Shown piece by piece: positions 1 to 7,410 of a stretch of 24,750 nucleotides of DNA. Where the stretch lies: positions 1 to 24,750 of the forward strand of contig JAFVOV010000010.1 in NCBI GenBank assembly GCA_017505675.1. Reading direction: 5' to 3'. Every line of letters begins with the position of its first letter. Position 1 is the first letter of the stretch. A program made the position numbers and the translations under genes. The stretch is from Clostridia bacterium. Its GTDB lineage: Bacteria > Bacillota > Clostridia > Christensenellales > Borkfalkiaceae. The notes beneath the pieces were generated by a model. That model had not been told where the DNA came from, ran no database searches, and saw only the letters and a program-made list of their open reading frames with translations.

Positions 1-276
1 ATTAAAAAAGCGGTAAGGCTTATAAATAAAACCAAACTTTCTTTTATAACCTTTGCGTTCGGCGAAGCAACGCTAGAAGAAGTTAAAAACAAACTGGAAG
101 TGGTTAATAAATATCGTGGGGCTAAAAAGGTGCGCGTTCTTGCTAACGTGGATAGCGCCGAAGCGGTATCGGAACTTCTTAAATTAAAGGCGGATATGGT
201 TTTAACGCCTTACGCGGATGAAATAGGTAAGACGCTTGTTGAAAGATTTAACATTAAAAGTGTAAAACTCCGCTAA
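1..276 (+). CDS. C-terminal fragment of an unidentified protein
   Basis: The frame is open from the window edge to TAA at 274-276 and gives 91 residues; the start lies outside. The piece has alternating short strands and helices. The stretch VRVLANVDSAEAVSELL, followed by ADMVLTP and a final helix, loosely resembles the second half of a Rossmann-like TrkA-N/RCK nucleotide-binding domain, as in potassium transport proteins. That resemblance is weak and no catalytic motif is visible. There are no hydrophobic segments. A promoter and riboswitch follow directly, so the gene probably ends its own transcript, although no clear terminator hairpin was found behind it. Coding status is fairly sure; function is not known. 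Confidence 0.6.
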   Translation: MKKAVRLINKTKLSFITFAFGEATLEEVKNKLEVVNKYRGAKKVRVLANVDSAEAVSELLKLKADMVLTPYADEIGKTLVERFNIKSVKLR

Positions 277-281
277 ATTGC

Positions 282-310
282 TTTACAAAATATTAAATTC
301 ATAATAAAAT
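282..310 (+). promoter_or_regulatory. Sigma-A promoter for the ribU transcript
   Basis: TTTACA at 282-287 and TAAAAT at 305-310 are separated by 17 bases; each hexamer matches five of six consensus positions. It lies just after the stop codon of the preceding gene and about 23 bases before the FMN aptamer, the expected place for a riboswitch promoter. Confidence 0.7.
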
Positions 311-332
311 AATAACGAATAAAATTTAAATA

Positions 333-443
333 AATTCTTTGGGGCGGGGCGCAATTCCCCACCGGCAGTAAAGTCTGCGAGCCTTTTTGGTTGATTCGGT
401 GCAATTCCGAAACCGACGGTATAGTCCGGATGGGAGAAGAATT
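333..443 (+). promoter_or_regulatory. FMN riboswitch (RFN element) aptamer
   Basis: The RFN core is recognisable: GGGGCGGGGCGCAATTCCCC at 341-360, then ACCGGCAGTAAAG, CTGCGAGCC, GGTGCAATTCCGAAACCGAC, and GGTATAGTCCGGATGGGAGA at 418-437. The closing helix P1 is formed by AATTCTT at 333-339 and AAGAATT at 437-443. P2 pairs GGGG 346-349 with CCCC 357-360. The family binds flavin mononucleotide and represses riboflavin synthesis or uptake genes. The next gene is the riboflavin transporter gene ribU, which fits. Confidence 0.96.
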
Positions 444-493
444 AACGGGCGGAAGTCTTATCTTTCGTCTTTGATTGTTTTGACTTTAGTCAG

Positions 494-525
494 CGCCCCG
501 AAAATTTTAAAGGGGCGTATTTTTT
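494..525 (+). terminator. Riboswitch expression platform: terminator hairpin that also covers the ribU ribosome binding site
   Basis: CGCCCC 494-499 pairs with GGGGCG 512-517, followed by TATTTTTT ending one base before the ribU ATG at 526. The AAGGGG in the 3' arm is also the only plausible Shine-Dalgarno for ribU, so the hairpin can block translation as well as terminate. Competing partners for the 5' arm exist: GGGCG at 447-451, and exact GGGGCG copies at 341-346 and 346-351 inside the aptamer. Which one serves as the antiterminator is inference. Confidence 0.8.
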
Positions 526-1131
526 ATGACGGAAGAAAAAGTTAAAACTACCGATAATTCTAAAATAGAAAGCGGTAAAAAACCCAAAAAACCCATTTTT
601 TCAACAAAATCTATTGCAGGTATGGCGATATTTGCGGCGCTATCATTCGGGATTTCCTTTTTAGAGTTTTCCGTGTTTCCTGCATCCGCGGTTGCGTTTT
701 TAAAACTTGATTTTTCAAACGCGTTTATTATGCTTGCAGGGTTTATGTACGGACCTATTGCGGCAATATTCGTTGGGGTAATTAAAGAATTGCTTTGCTT
801 AATCGGAACGCAAACTTTTGGCGTTGGGCAGATAGCAAATATGATAGTGATTCTAGTTTACGTTATACCGCCGGCTATAGTTTACACTAGAAAAAAAGGC
901 ATAAAGGTAGTTATAATTTCACTTGCTATAGCGTGTTTATTGCAGACGGTAACGGCGCTTATAGTAAACAAGTTTATAACTTTCCCCTTATACGGCATGG
1001 CTGATGCGTTCGATTCGGTGGTGTGGCTAATATTAGCGTTTAACGTTATAAAATCGGTTTCAGTCAGCGTGCTTACCGTGCTTTTATATAAGCGCATAGG
1101 GTACGTTTTTGAAAAAATAAAGATAAAGTAA
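526..1131 (+). CDS. ribU: Riboflavin ECF transporter, substrate-binding S component RibU
   Basis: Membrane protein of 201 residues that captures riboflavin for an energy-coupling factor (ECF) transporter; the shared EcfT/EcfA parts are not in this window. After a charged N-terminus of about 26 residues there are about six hydrophobic segments. Typical RibU/ECF S-component features are AGMAIFAALSFGISFLEF near residue 31 and LKLDFSNAFIMLAGFMYGP around residues 60-78. Length is normal. The FMN riboswitch directly upstream fixes the substrate as a flavin. The ATG at 526 follows AAGGGG at 510-515 within the terminator stem. The gene is separated from tsaE by only 9 bases, without a terminator. Confidence 0.95.
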   Translation: MTEEKVKTTDNSKIESGKKPKKPIFSTKSIAGMAIFAALSFGISFLEFSVFPASAVAFLKLDFSNAFIMLAGFMYGPIAAIFVGVIKELLCLIGTQTFGVGQIANMIVILVYVIPPAIVYTRKKGIKVVIISLAIACLLQTVTALIVNKFITFPLYGMADAFDSVVWLILAFNVIKSVSVSVLTVLLYKRIGYVFEKIKIK

Positions 1132-1140
1132 GGTTAGGTT

Positions 1141-1536
1141 ATGGAATATATTTCTAACAGCCAAAAAGAAACGGAAGAAATTGCGTATTCTTACGCGAAA
1201 ACTTTAAATAAAGGCGACGTGGTTATTCTATCGGGCGATTTAGGCGCAGGCAAAACCGCGTTCACTAAAGGCGTTGCAAAATATTTTAATCTTAACGGGG
1301 TTACTAGCCCAACTTACGCTTATCTTAACGTATACGGTGATTTTTTGTATCATTACGATTGTTACCGCCTATCTTGCGGTGAAGATGCAGAAAGGCTAGG
1401 GCTTACCGATTATTTCGGCGGGAATAATATTTGCTTAATAGAGTGGGCGGAAAATATTGAAGACGCTCTGCCTGACAATATTAAAACCGTTAAAATTGAA
1501 AAAATTGACGATAATAAAAGGAAAATCGTTTTATGA
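1141..1536 (+). CDS. tsaE: tRNA threonylcarbamoyladenosine biosynthesis ATPase TsaE
   Basis: Cytoplasmic P-loop ATPase of 131 residues that works with TsaB and TsaD to build N6-threonylcarbamoyladenosine (t6A) at position 37 of ANN-decoding tRNAs. The Walker A motif GDLGAGKT is at residues 32-39. It is followed by the family signatures TSPTYAYLNVY, HYDCYRL and the IEWAENI segment near the C-terminus. Length is slightly short but complete for the family. The last four bases overlap the start of tsaB (ATGA), suggesting translational coupling. tsaC and tsaD are not in the window. Confidence 0.95.
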   Translation: MEYISNSQKETEEIAYSYAKTLNKGDVVILSGDLGAGKTAFTKGVAKYFNLNGVTSPTYAYLNVYGDFLYHYDCYRLSCGEDAERLGLTDYFGGNNICLIEWAENIEDALPDNIKTVKIEKIDDNKRKIVL

Positions 1537-2141
1537 ATTACCTTGCTATTGATACGAGCGGTAAAAATTTAACCGTAATAATAAAAAAAGACCAAAAAAT
1601 TTATAAGTTTTTTGATAAAGAATGCGGGGTTAATCATTCGGTAGCGCTTATGCCAAAAGTGGAAGAACTTTGCGCTTTGGCGGAATTTAACTTGAGCGAC
1701 GCGGATTTTTTTGCGTGCGTGGTTGGCGCAGGCTCTTTTACCGGAATAAGAATAGGCGTTGCAACCGTTAAGGCAATGTGTTTTGCTTTTAATAAGCCTT
1801 GCCTTTCCGTGACTTCTTTCGATACGCTTGCATATAATAAGGAAGGCGGTAAAGTTTTGGCGTTAATTGATGCAAAACATAACGGCTTTTACGCTTGCGG
1901 TTATCAAGATAATAAGGTTATTTTACCGCCTGCGTATTTGATGCGCGAACAGGTTGAAAGTTTGTTGGCGGAATATTTAGCGGTATCGGCAACCGAGATT
2001 AGCGGTATGGCTTCAGAAACGGTTTCGGTTGAAGACGGTTTAATCCGCGCGATAGAGTTAAACGCTGATAAAATTTCGTTAGACCCCGAAATGCTCACGC
2101 CTTTATACGTTAGAAAAAGTCAGGCGGAAGAAGGCAGATGA
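1533..2141 (+). CDS. tsaB: tRNA t6A biosynthesis protein TsaB
   Basis: Cytoplasmic ASKHA-fold partner of TsaD, 202 residues. The N-terminus YLAIDTSGKNLTV is the family's first strand-turn motif, and the GAGSFTGIRIGVATVKAM segment near residues 68-85 is its most recognisable signature; NKPCLSVTSFDTLA follows. The C-terminal half (about 105-202) is divergent, as usual for TsaB. It begins within the tsaE stop region (ATGA overlap) and ends with a four-base overlap with rimI. The order tsaE-tsaB-rimI is widespread in Bacillota. Confidence 0.95.
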   Translation: MNYLAIDTSGKNLTVIIKKDQKIYKFFDKECGVNHSVALMPKVEELCALAEFNLSDADFFACVVGAGSFTGIRIGVATVKAMCFAFNKPCLSVTSFDTLAYNKEGGKVLALIDAKHNGFYACGYQDNKVILPPAYLMREQVESLLAEYLAVSATEISGMASETVSVEDGLIRAIELNADKISLDPEMLTPLYVRKSQAEEGR

Positions 2142-2575
2142 ACATCTTTTTATTGAGTGAAAAAGATATTCCCAATATTTTAGCGCTTTATAAAAAAGAT
2201 TTTCCTGACGGTTGGACGGAAAATATGCTCCGCTCCGGCTTTAACGGTGGAAGGCTAATTGCGCTTGGCGCGAAAAACGGCAATAATCTAATCGGCGTTA
2301 TAACCGCATCCGTTGGGCTTGACGACGCAGATATTGAAGGTGTGGTAATTGACAGCGCTTTTCGCAAAAACGGCGTTGCAACGGCGCTTATAGAAGAAGT
2401 GGAAAAGCAAATATTTAATAACGGCGTAAATAAAATTTTGCTTGAAGTAAGGGAAGGTAATATCCCTGCGCGTTCGCTTTATGAAAAGTTGGGGTTCAAG
2501 ACAATTTCCGTACGCAAAAAATATTATGCCGACGGTGAAAACGCTTTAGTTATGTTAAAGGAGTTAAGTGAATAA
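2138..2575 (+). CDS. rimI: Ribosomal-protein-alanine N-acetyltransferase RimI
   Basis: GNAT-fold acetyltransferase of 145 residues. In the family it acetylates the N-terminal alanine of ribosomal protein S18 with acetyl-CoA, and some members have wider targets. The acetyl-CoA loop is in VVIDSAFRKNGVATALIEEV (R-x-x-G-x-A type), followed by ILLEVREGNIPARSLYEKLG and RKKYYADGENALVM, both typical of RimI rather than a general GNAT. The ATG overlaps the tsaB stop (ATGA). The final eight bases overlap the GTG start of the next gene. Confidence 0.93.
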   Translation: MNIFLLSEKDIPNILALYKKDFPDGWTENMLRSGFNGGRLIALGAKNGNNLIGVITASVGLDDADIEGVVIDSAFRKNGVATALIEEVEKQIFNNGVNKILLEVREGNIPARSLYEKLGFKTISVRKKYYADGENALVMLKELSE

Positions 2576-3278
2576 AGGTAAAAAAGCAGATTTTACCAAA
2601 GAAAATAAGCAAATTCTTTTTTTACACGGTTATCTTTCAAACGGTAAAAGTTTTAACCGTCAAATACCTTATTTTTCGCGGGAGTTTGAAGTTTTCTGCC
2701 CAGATATGAAAGGCTTTGGGGAAAATTTAGGTATGGAAAAGCCTTATTCGCTTGACGATTATATTCTTGATATGCAAGAATATATGTATAAAAACGGTAT
2801 AAAAAAACCGCACGTTATAGCGCATTCTTTCGGTGGTAGGTTGGTTATTAAAAGCGCGGCGACAAATCCCGAACTGTTTAATAAAATAGTTTTGACGGGC
2901 GCTGCTGGGTTAAAACCGAAAAACACGCTAAAAAAACGGGTTAGTCACCTAGCGTTTAACTTATTGAAAAAGTTTATACCAAAAGAAAAACTTACTTCGT
3001 TTTATTCAAAAGATTATTTATCCCTTGACGGCGTTATGAAAGAGAGTTTTAAGTTAATCATCTCTGAAACGCTTGACGATAAGTTGGATTATATTACTAA
3101 CCCAACGCTTATTATAAACGGTGCTCAAGATAAAGAAACCCCGCCTTATATGGCAAAAAAACTTAACGCAGGTATAAAAAACAGTAAACTTATATTTTTA
3201 GAAGGCGCAGGGCATTTCGCCTTTATAGATAAAAGCATAAAATTCAACACGGAGGTAAGGGAGTTTTTACTCTCGTAA
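2568..3278 (+). CDS. Alpha/beta-fold hydrolase, substrate unknown
   Basis: Cytoplasmic protein of 236 residues with the alpha/beta hydrolase layout: an oxyanion-strand motif LFLHGYLSNGKSF near residue 18, nucleophile elbow AHSFGG with the catalytic serine, acid in NGAQDKETP, and histidine in GAGHFAF. A short helical lid lies in the middle (KKRVSHLAFNLLKKFIPK). No signal peptide is visible. The start is GTG at 2568, supported by AAAGGAG at 2557-2563 and by the eight-base overlap with rimI; the next gene begins four bases after its stop. Its place between rimI and a MurF-like gene hints at a cell-wall or housekeeping role, but the substrate cannot be told from sequence. Confidence 0.88.
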   Translation: MNKGKKADFTKENKQILFLHGYLSNGKSFNRQIPYFSREFEVFCPDMKGFGENLGMEKPYSLDDYILDMQEYMYKNGIKKPHVIAHSFGGRLVIKSAATNPELFNKIVLTGAAGLKPKNTLKKRVSHLAFNLLKKFIPKEKLTSFYSKDYLSLDGVMKESFKLIISETLDDKLDYITNPTLIINGAQDKETPPYMAKKLNAGIKNSKLIFLEGAGHFAFIDKSIKFNTEVREFLLS

Positions 3279-3282
3279 AAAG

Positions 3283-4965
3283 ATGTTTCCTTTAGAAGCA
3301 AATACTTTTTCCGAATTACTGAAAAGTGACCAAATTTTAATATTCTTGATAATGAGCGTAATAAACGCCGTAATTTTATTTTTTGCATCAATGAAATTTT
3401 TGTTGGTGCTTCAGTTGGGTGGTTATCACGGCAAAAGATATTTTAAGTGGTTAGGCAATAAAAACACGCCGTATTTATCAAGGCTTATGCTTTTGTGTAT
3501 GCTGGGGCTGTTATTTTTCTGCGTTTTAAACATTACTTTTGCGCCTATTCCCGTAATCGGTAGTACGGTTGGCTCTTATATAGGGTTTATTGCGTATATA
3601 CTTTTCAGTTATTTGTATATTAACAGCGAGCGTAGCGTAAACGCAAAAATTCCGCTTAAAAAAACCAAACGCCTCGTAAGGCTTTGTATAACTTATATTT
3701 TGGTTTTAACTGCCGTAACTTTCGGGCTTATAATATTACTAAATTTTTTAGCGTTCGTTATTAAAAACGAAGTGGTTGCGCTTTTACGGTATTCGGTGCT
3801 TTGTTTGTTACCGCTTTTAATGCCGTTTATTCTCTTTGTGGCGTACGCTATCAACGAGCCTTTTGAAGGTTTGATAAGGTCGCATTATATTCGCCTTACA
3901 ACTAATAAATTAAAGCAATCTAACGTAATTAAAATAGGCATAACGGGCAGTTACGGTAAAACGACGGTAAAAGAAATTTTAAAAACTATATTATCGCAAA
4001 AATACAGGGTGCTTGCAACGCCAGCGTCTTATAATACCCCTATGGGGATTTGCCGTACGGTTAAAAGCCTTGACAGCACGCACGATATTTTCATTGCGGA
4101 AATGGGCGCAAGAAGTAAAGGTGATATTGCCGCGCTTGCGCGTATGGTTAAACCTGATTACGGCATTTTGACGGGCGTAAACCATCAGCATCTTGAAACT
4201 TTCGGCTCAATAGAAACCACTTGCGATACAAAATACGAATTATTTGAAAACTTATCGGAAAAAGGCGTTGGCTTTTTTGGCGCGGATAATAAAAATTCCC
4301 TTAAACTAATGGAACGCTTTAACGGCGAAAAATATTCGGCAGGCATTGACGGCGAAAATAATTTAGTAACTGCAACCGATATTAAGGTCGGCTCGCAAGG
4401 TATGAGTTTTACTTTAAATATTGCAGGGGAAAGGGGCGTTAAATGTTCAACCGTTCTTTTAGGTAGGCACAGCGTAAAAAATATTTGTATTGCGGCGGCG
4501 GTTGCATTTAAAGTTGGTTTAACGCCAAAAGAAATTGCAGCGGGTATTAACAGAATTCAGTCAATCGGGCATAGGTTAGAATTAGTGCCTAACAATAAAA
4601 ATATCGTTATTATTGACGATAGTTACAATTCAAACGAAGAAGGCATTACTGCGGCAATGGAAGTTTTAGATACTTTTAAGGGCAGAAAAATAGTGCTTAC
4701 GCCGGGGCTTGTTGAACTAGGCAAAATTGAAAACCTTGCAAATTTAGAGTTCGGTAAACTTTTAGCAAAGCACGCGGATTTCGTTATTATAGTAGGCAAA
4801 CATAACGCAGAAATGCTTATAAACGGTCTTATTGACGGCGGAATGAATAGAGAAAATATAAGGTTTGCTAAAAACTTAAATAGGGGCAACAATATATTAA
4901 ACGAGATGGTAGTTGAAGGTGACGTCGTGTTGTTTGAAAACGATTTGCCTGATAATTATAGTTAA
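3283..4965 (+). CDS. murF: MurF-type Mur ligase with an N-terminal membrane domain
   Basis: Protein of 560 residues. The family's reaction joins D-Ala-D-Ala to UDP-MurNAc-tripeptide with ATP. Residues about 18-190 hold several long hydrophobic stretches (around 18-42, 64-84, 88-108, 128-150, 155-180) and end in a positively charged linker. The Mur ligase ATP motif GITGSYGKTT is at residues 219-228 (Tyr where Asn or Ser is commoner). It is followed by TPASYNTPMGICRTV, IAEMGARSKGDI, the Mur central domain, IDDSYNSNEEG and a C-terminal domain. The usual soluble MurF N-terminal substrate domain is missing and a membrane region sits in its place. ddl, which makes the D-Ala-D-Ala substrate, follows. 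Length is about 100 residues more than typical MurF. An accessory Mur ligase with another substrate is possible. Confidence 0.85.
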   Translation: MFPLEANTFSELLKSDQILIFLIMSVINAVILFFASMKFLLVLQLGGYHGKRYFKWLGNKNTPYLSRLMLLCMLGLLFFCVLNITFAPIPVIGSTVGSYIGFIAYILFSYLYINSERSVNAKIPLKKTKRLVRLCITYILVLTAVTFGLIILLNFLAFVIKNEVVALLRYSVLCLLPLLMPFILFVAYAINEPFEGLIRSHYIRLTTNKLKQSNVIKIGITGSYGKTTVKEILKTILSQKYRVLATPASYNTPMGICRTVKSLDSTHDIFIAEMGARSKGDIAALARMVKPDYGILTGVNHQHLETFGSIETTCDTKYELFENLSEKGVGFFGADNKNSLKLMERFNGEKYSAGIDGENNLVTATDIKVGSQGMSFTLNIAGERGVKCSTVLLGRHSVKNICIAAAVAFKVGLTPKEIAAGINRIQSIGHRLELVPNNKNIVIIDDSYNSNEEGITAAMEVLDTFKGRKIVLTPGLVELGKIENLANLEFGKLLAKHADFVIIVGKHNAEMLINGLIDGGMNRENIRFAKNLNRGNNILNEMVVEGDVVLFENDLPDNYS

Positions 4966-4984
4966 TCTATTAGATAAAAATATT

Positions 4985-5025
4985 AAAACACCAAAGCGGA
5001 AAAAATCTTGCGGAGGTGTTTTTTT
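4985..5025 (+). promoter_or_regulatory. Hairpin with T-run overlapping the ddl ribosome binding site
   Basis: AAAACACC 4985-4992 is an exact inverted repeat of GGTGTTTT 5015-5022, followed by further T residues and then the ddl start codon at 5027. The 3' arm contains part of the ddl Shine-Dalgarno GGAGGTG (5012-5018). It could be a weak intrinsic terminator or an RBS-masking hairpin. The stem has only three G-C pairs and a 22-base loop, so it may not be functional. Confidence 0.35.
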
Positions 5026-5026
5026 A

Positions 5027-6124
5027 ATGAAAACTGTTGCGGTATTTTTCGGCGGGCGTTCCGTCGAACACGACGTTTCGGTTATAACCGGAGTATTAAC
5101 GCTTAATTCTATTGATAAAACCGTTTACCAAACTTTTCCCGTTTACGTTGATAAAAGCGGGCGTTGGTATACGGGTAAGGCTCTTTACGATATTGACGGT
5201 TATAAAGATTTAGATATAAATAAACTTACTGAAGTTGCAATGTTTGGTGGAAGTAATTCGCTTTACGCCGTGAAATGGAAAATGCTTAAAAAACTTGCGG
5301 AAATCAGCGTTGCTATAAACTGTATGCACGGAGAGCGTGGGGAAGACGGCACTTTATCTGGAATGCTTAACGCGCTAAATATTCCGCTTGCGTCACCGCC
5401 CGTTCTTTCGTCTGCGGTGTGTATGGATAAAACTTTTACAAAAACCGTTCTTAAAGGCTTAAAAATTAAGTGCTTGCCGTCGGTTTCGGTTAAAAGCGTT
5501 GAAGAATGGAATTTGATTAAAGATAAACCGCCTTTGCCACTTATTATTAAGCCGTCAAAATTAGGCTCAAGCATAGGCATCAAAGTAGCGAAGTCTGAAA
5601 AGGAAGTTGAAGACGCTATATCTTACGCTTTAAGGTTTGGCGATACGGCGCTAATAGAGCCGTGCTTAATTGATTTTAAAGAAATAAATTGCGCCGCGTA
5701 TTTGCGCCCTGATGGTAGCGTAAGGGTTTCCGAGTGTGAACGCCCCGTTGGTAGAACGGAAATTCTTTCGTTTTGTGATAAATACGAAGGGGGAAAAAGA
5801 GTTTTCCCTGCGGATATATCTAAAAAGAGCGCGGATAAAATTAAAAAACTTACTGAAAAAATTTACCGCGCGCTTGGCGTACGTGGAGTTATTAGAATAG
5901 ACTATTTTTTAGTTGAAGGTGAAGTTTTCGTCAATGAAATAAACACCGTTCCAGGCTCGCTTGCCTATTATCTTTTTGGGGAAACTTTAAAAAGTTTTAC
6001 GGCAATGCTTACCGAACTTATTACCGTTGCCGAGCGTGATTTTGCAAAGGAACGCACCTTTATAACTGAATATAAATCCGGAATACTATTTGGGTACGGA
6101 AGTAAGGGCGCAAAACGCTTGTAA
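5027..6124 (+). CDS. ddl: D-alanine--D-alanine ligase
   Basis: ATP-grasp enzyme of 365 residues that makes the D-Ala-D-Ala dipeptide used by MurF. The N-terminus MKTVAVFFGGRSVEHDVSV carries the Ddl signature GG(R)S.EH(D/E)VS. CMHGERGEDGTLSGML, IKPSKLGSSIGIKVA and VNEINTVPGS are the substrate, ATP and metal motifs. ATG 5027 was chosen because it has GGAGGTG eight bases upstream and starts exactly at the conserved N-terminus; the frame is open further upstream, but those 38 codons look non-coding. The omega-loop region, around the DKYEGG segment, is shorter than in E. coli DdlB. It follows the MurF-like gene by 61 bases. Confidence 0.95.
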   Translation: MKTVAVFFGGRSVEHDVSVITGVLTLNSIDKTVYQTFPVYVDKSGRWYTGKALYDIDGYKDLDINKLTEVAMFGGSNSLYAVKWKMLKKLAEISVAINCMHGERGEDGTLSGMLNALNIPLASPPVLSSAVCMDKTFTKTVLKGLKIKCLPSVSVKSVEEWNLIKDKPPLPLIIKPSKLGSSIGIKVAKSEKEVEDAISYALRFGDTALIEPCLIDFKEINCAAYLRPDGSVRVSECERPVGRTEILSFCDKYEGGKRVFPADISKKSADKIKKLTEKIYRALGVRGVIRIDYFLVEGEVFVNEINTVPGSLAYYLFGETLKSFTAMLTELITVAERDFAKERTFITEYKSGILFGYGSKGAKRL

Positions 6125-6147
6125 AAAATTCAGCGGTGTGGTAAAAT
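6119..6147 (+). promoter_or_regulatory. Sigma-A promoter for icd
   Basis: TTGTAA 6119-6124 and TAAAAT 6142-6147 are 17 bases apart. The -35 hexamer contains the ddl stop codon. It is placed 28 bases before the icd start, giving a short leader. Confidence 0.55.
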
Positions 6148-6174
6148 ACTTTGGAAAAGTTAAGGAGATTTGCT

Positions 6175-7374
6175 ATGGATAAAATCAAGATGATTACCCC
6201 GCTCGTTGAAATGGACGGCGACGAAATGACTAGAATTTTATGGGGCTGGATTAAAGAAATTTTAATTGAGCCGTTCGTTGACCTTAAAACCGAATATTAT
6301 GATTTGGGTTTGGTTGAACGCGATAAAACTGACGATAAAGTTACTTCTGACAGCGCTTTAGCAACGAAGAAATACGGCGTTGCGGTAAAGTGCGCAACTA
6401 TTACCCCCAACGCGCAACGCGTTACCGAATATAATTTAAAGAAAATGTATAAAAGCCCCAACGGCACGATTAGGGCTATGCTTGACGGAACTGTTTTCCG
6501 CGCGCCCATTTTGGTTGACGGAATTACGCCTTATATTCCCACTTGGAAAAAACCTATTGTTATAGCGCGTCATGCTTACGGCGATATTTATAAGGCGGTT
6601 GACGGCTCTGCAGGCGCAGGTAAAGCAGAATTATCTTTTATAGATAAAAACGGAAATAAAGTAGTTAAAGAAGTTTTTGATTTTAAAGGCGACGGCGTAG
6701 TTATGGCTATGCACAACACCGATAAATCTATTAAGAGTTTTGCGCGCGCTTGTTTTAACTATGCGCTCGATATGAAACTTCCTTTGTGGTTCTCTACTAA
6801 AGACACCATAAGCAAGGTTTATGACGGAAACTTTAAGGCTATCTTTAATGAAATTTATGAAAACGAATATAAAGAAAAGTTTGAAAAAGCAGGCATAGAA
6901 TATATGTATACGCTTATTGACGACGTTGTTGCTAGAATAGTTCGTAGCGAAGGCGGAATTGTTTGGGCTTGCAAAAATTACGACGGTGACGTTATGAGCG
7001 ATATGGTTGCAACCGCTTACGGTAGCCTTGCAATGATGACCAGCGTTTTAGTTTCACCTGACGGTGTTTATGAATACGAAGCGGCTCACGGTACGGTTAC
7101 CCGCCATTATTATAAATATATTAAGGGCGAAGAAACTTCAACCAACCCCGTGGCTACTATTTTCGCTTGGTCGGGCGCTTTAAGAAAACGCGGTGAGATG
7201 GATAACTTGCCCGATTTAATGGACTTTGCAGACCGTTTGGAAAAAGCGACCATTAAAACTATTGAAGAAGGCGAAATGACGGGCGATTTAGTCGGCTTAT
7301 TTAAAAAAGACGGCGTTACGCCCAAAAAACTTAATTCTAAAGACTTCTTAAAAGCGATAGCGGCTAGAATTTAA
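6175..7374 (+). CDS. icd: NADP-dependent isocitrate dehydrogenase
   Basis: Cytoplasmic enzyme of 399 residues that converts isocitrate to 2-oxoglutarate with NADP. It belongs to the homodimeric type also found in eukaryotes, not the E. coli Icd type: PLVEMDGDEMTRILW at the N-terminus, ATITPNAQRVTEYNLKKMYK, SPNGTIRAMLDGTVFRAPI, and EAAHGTVTRHYYKY near the C-terminus. The substrate serine and arginines in that region are present. Start ATG 6175 was chosen over an upstream TTG at 6151 because TAAGGAG (6161-6167) lies seven bases before it and homologues begin here. It has its own promoter; a hairpin follows at 7394-7425. Its likely role is 2-oxoglutarate and NADPH supply for glutamate synthesis. 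Confidence 0.96.
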   Translation: MDKIKMITPLVEMDGDEMTRILWGWIKEILIEPFVDLKTEYYDLGLVERDKTDDKVTSDSALATKKYGVAVKCATITPNAQRVTEYNLKKMYKSPNGTIRAMLDGTVFRAPILVDGITPYIPTWKKPIVIARHAYGDIYKAVDGSAGAGKAELSFIDKNGNKVVKEVFDFKGDGVVMAMHNTDKSIKSFARACFNYALDMKLPLWFSTKDTISKVYDGNFKAIFNEIYENEYKEKFEKAGIEYMYTLIDDVVARIVRSEGGIVWACKNYDGDVMSDMVATAYGSLAMMTSVLVSPDGVYEYEAAHGTVTRHYYKYIKGEETSTNPVATIFAWSGALRKRGEMDNLPDLMDFADRLEKATIKTIEEGEMTGDLVGLFKKDGVTPKKLNSKDFLKAIAARI

Positions 7375-7380
7375 AAGCGC

Positions 7381-7410
7381 TTTACAAACAATATTCCCGT
7401 GTGTTAAAAT
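7381..7410 (+). promoter_or_regulatory. Candidate promoter for the beta-helix lipoprotein gene
   Basis: TTTACA 7381-7386 and TAAAAT 7405-7410 are 18 bases apart. The -10 hexamer sits exactly in the loop of the inverted repeat 7394-7425, which is either an operator or the icd terminator. Confidence 0.5.

Noticed and set aside
4913..5026. Upstream in-frame extension of ddl
   Set aside because: It would add 38 codons that overlap the end of the MurF-like gene and read through the SD; the conserved Ddl N-terminus begins exactly at ATG 5027.
6151..6174. TTG start for icd
   Set aside because: No SD before it and it precedes the strong TAAGGAG; homologues begin at the ATG.
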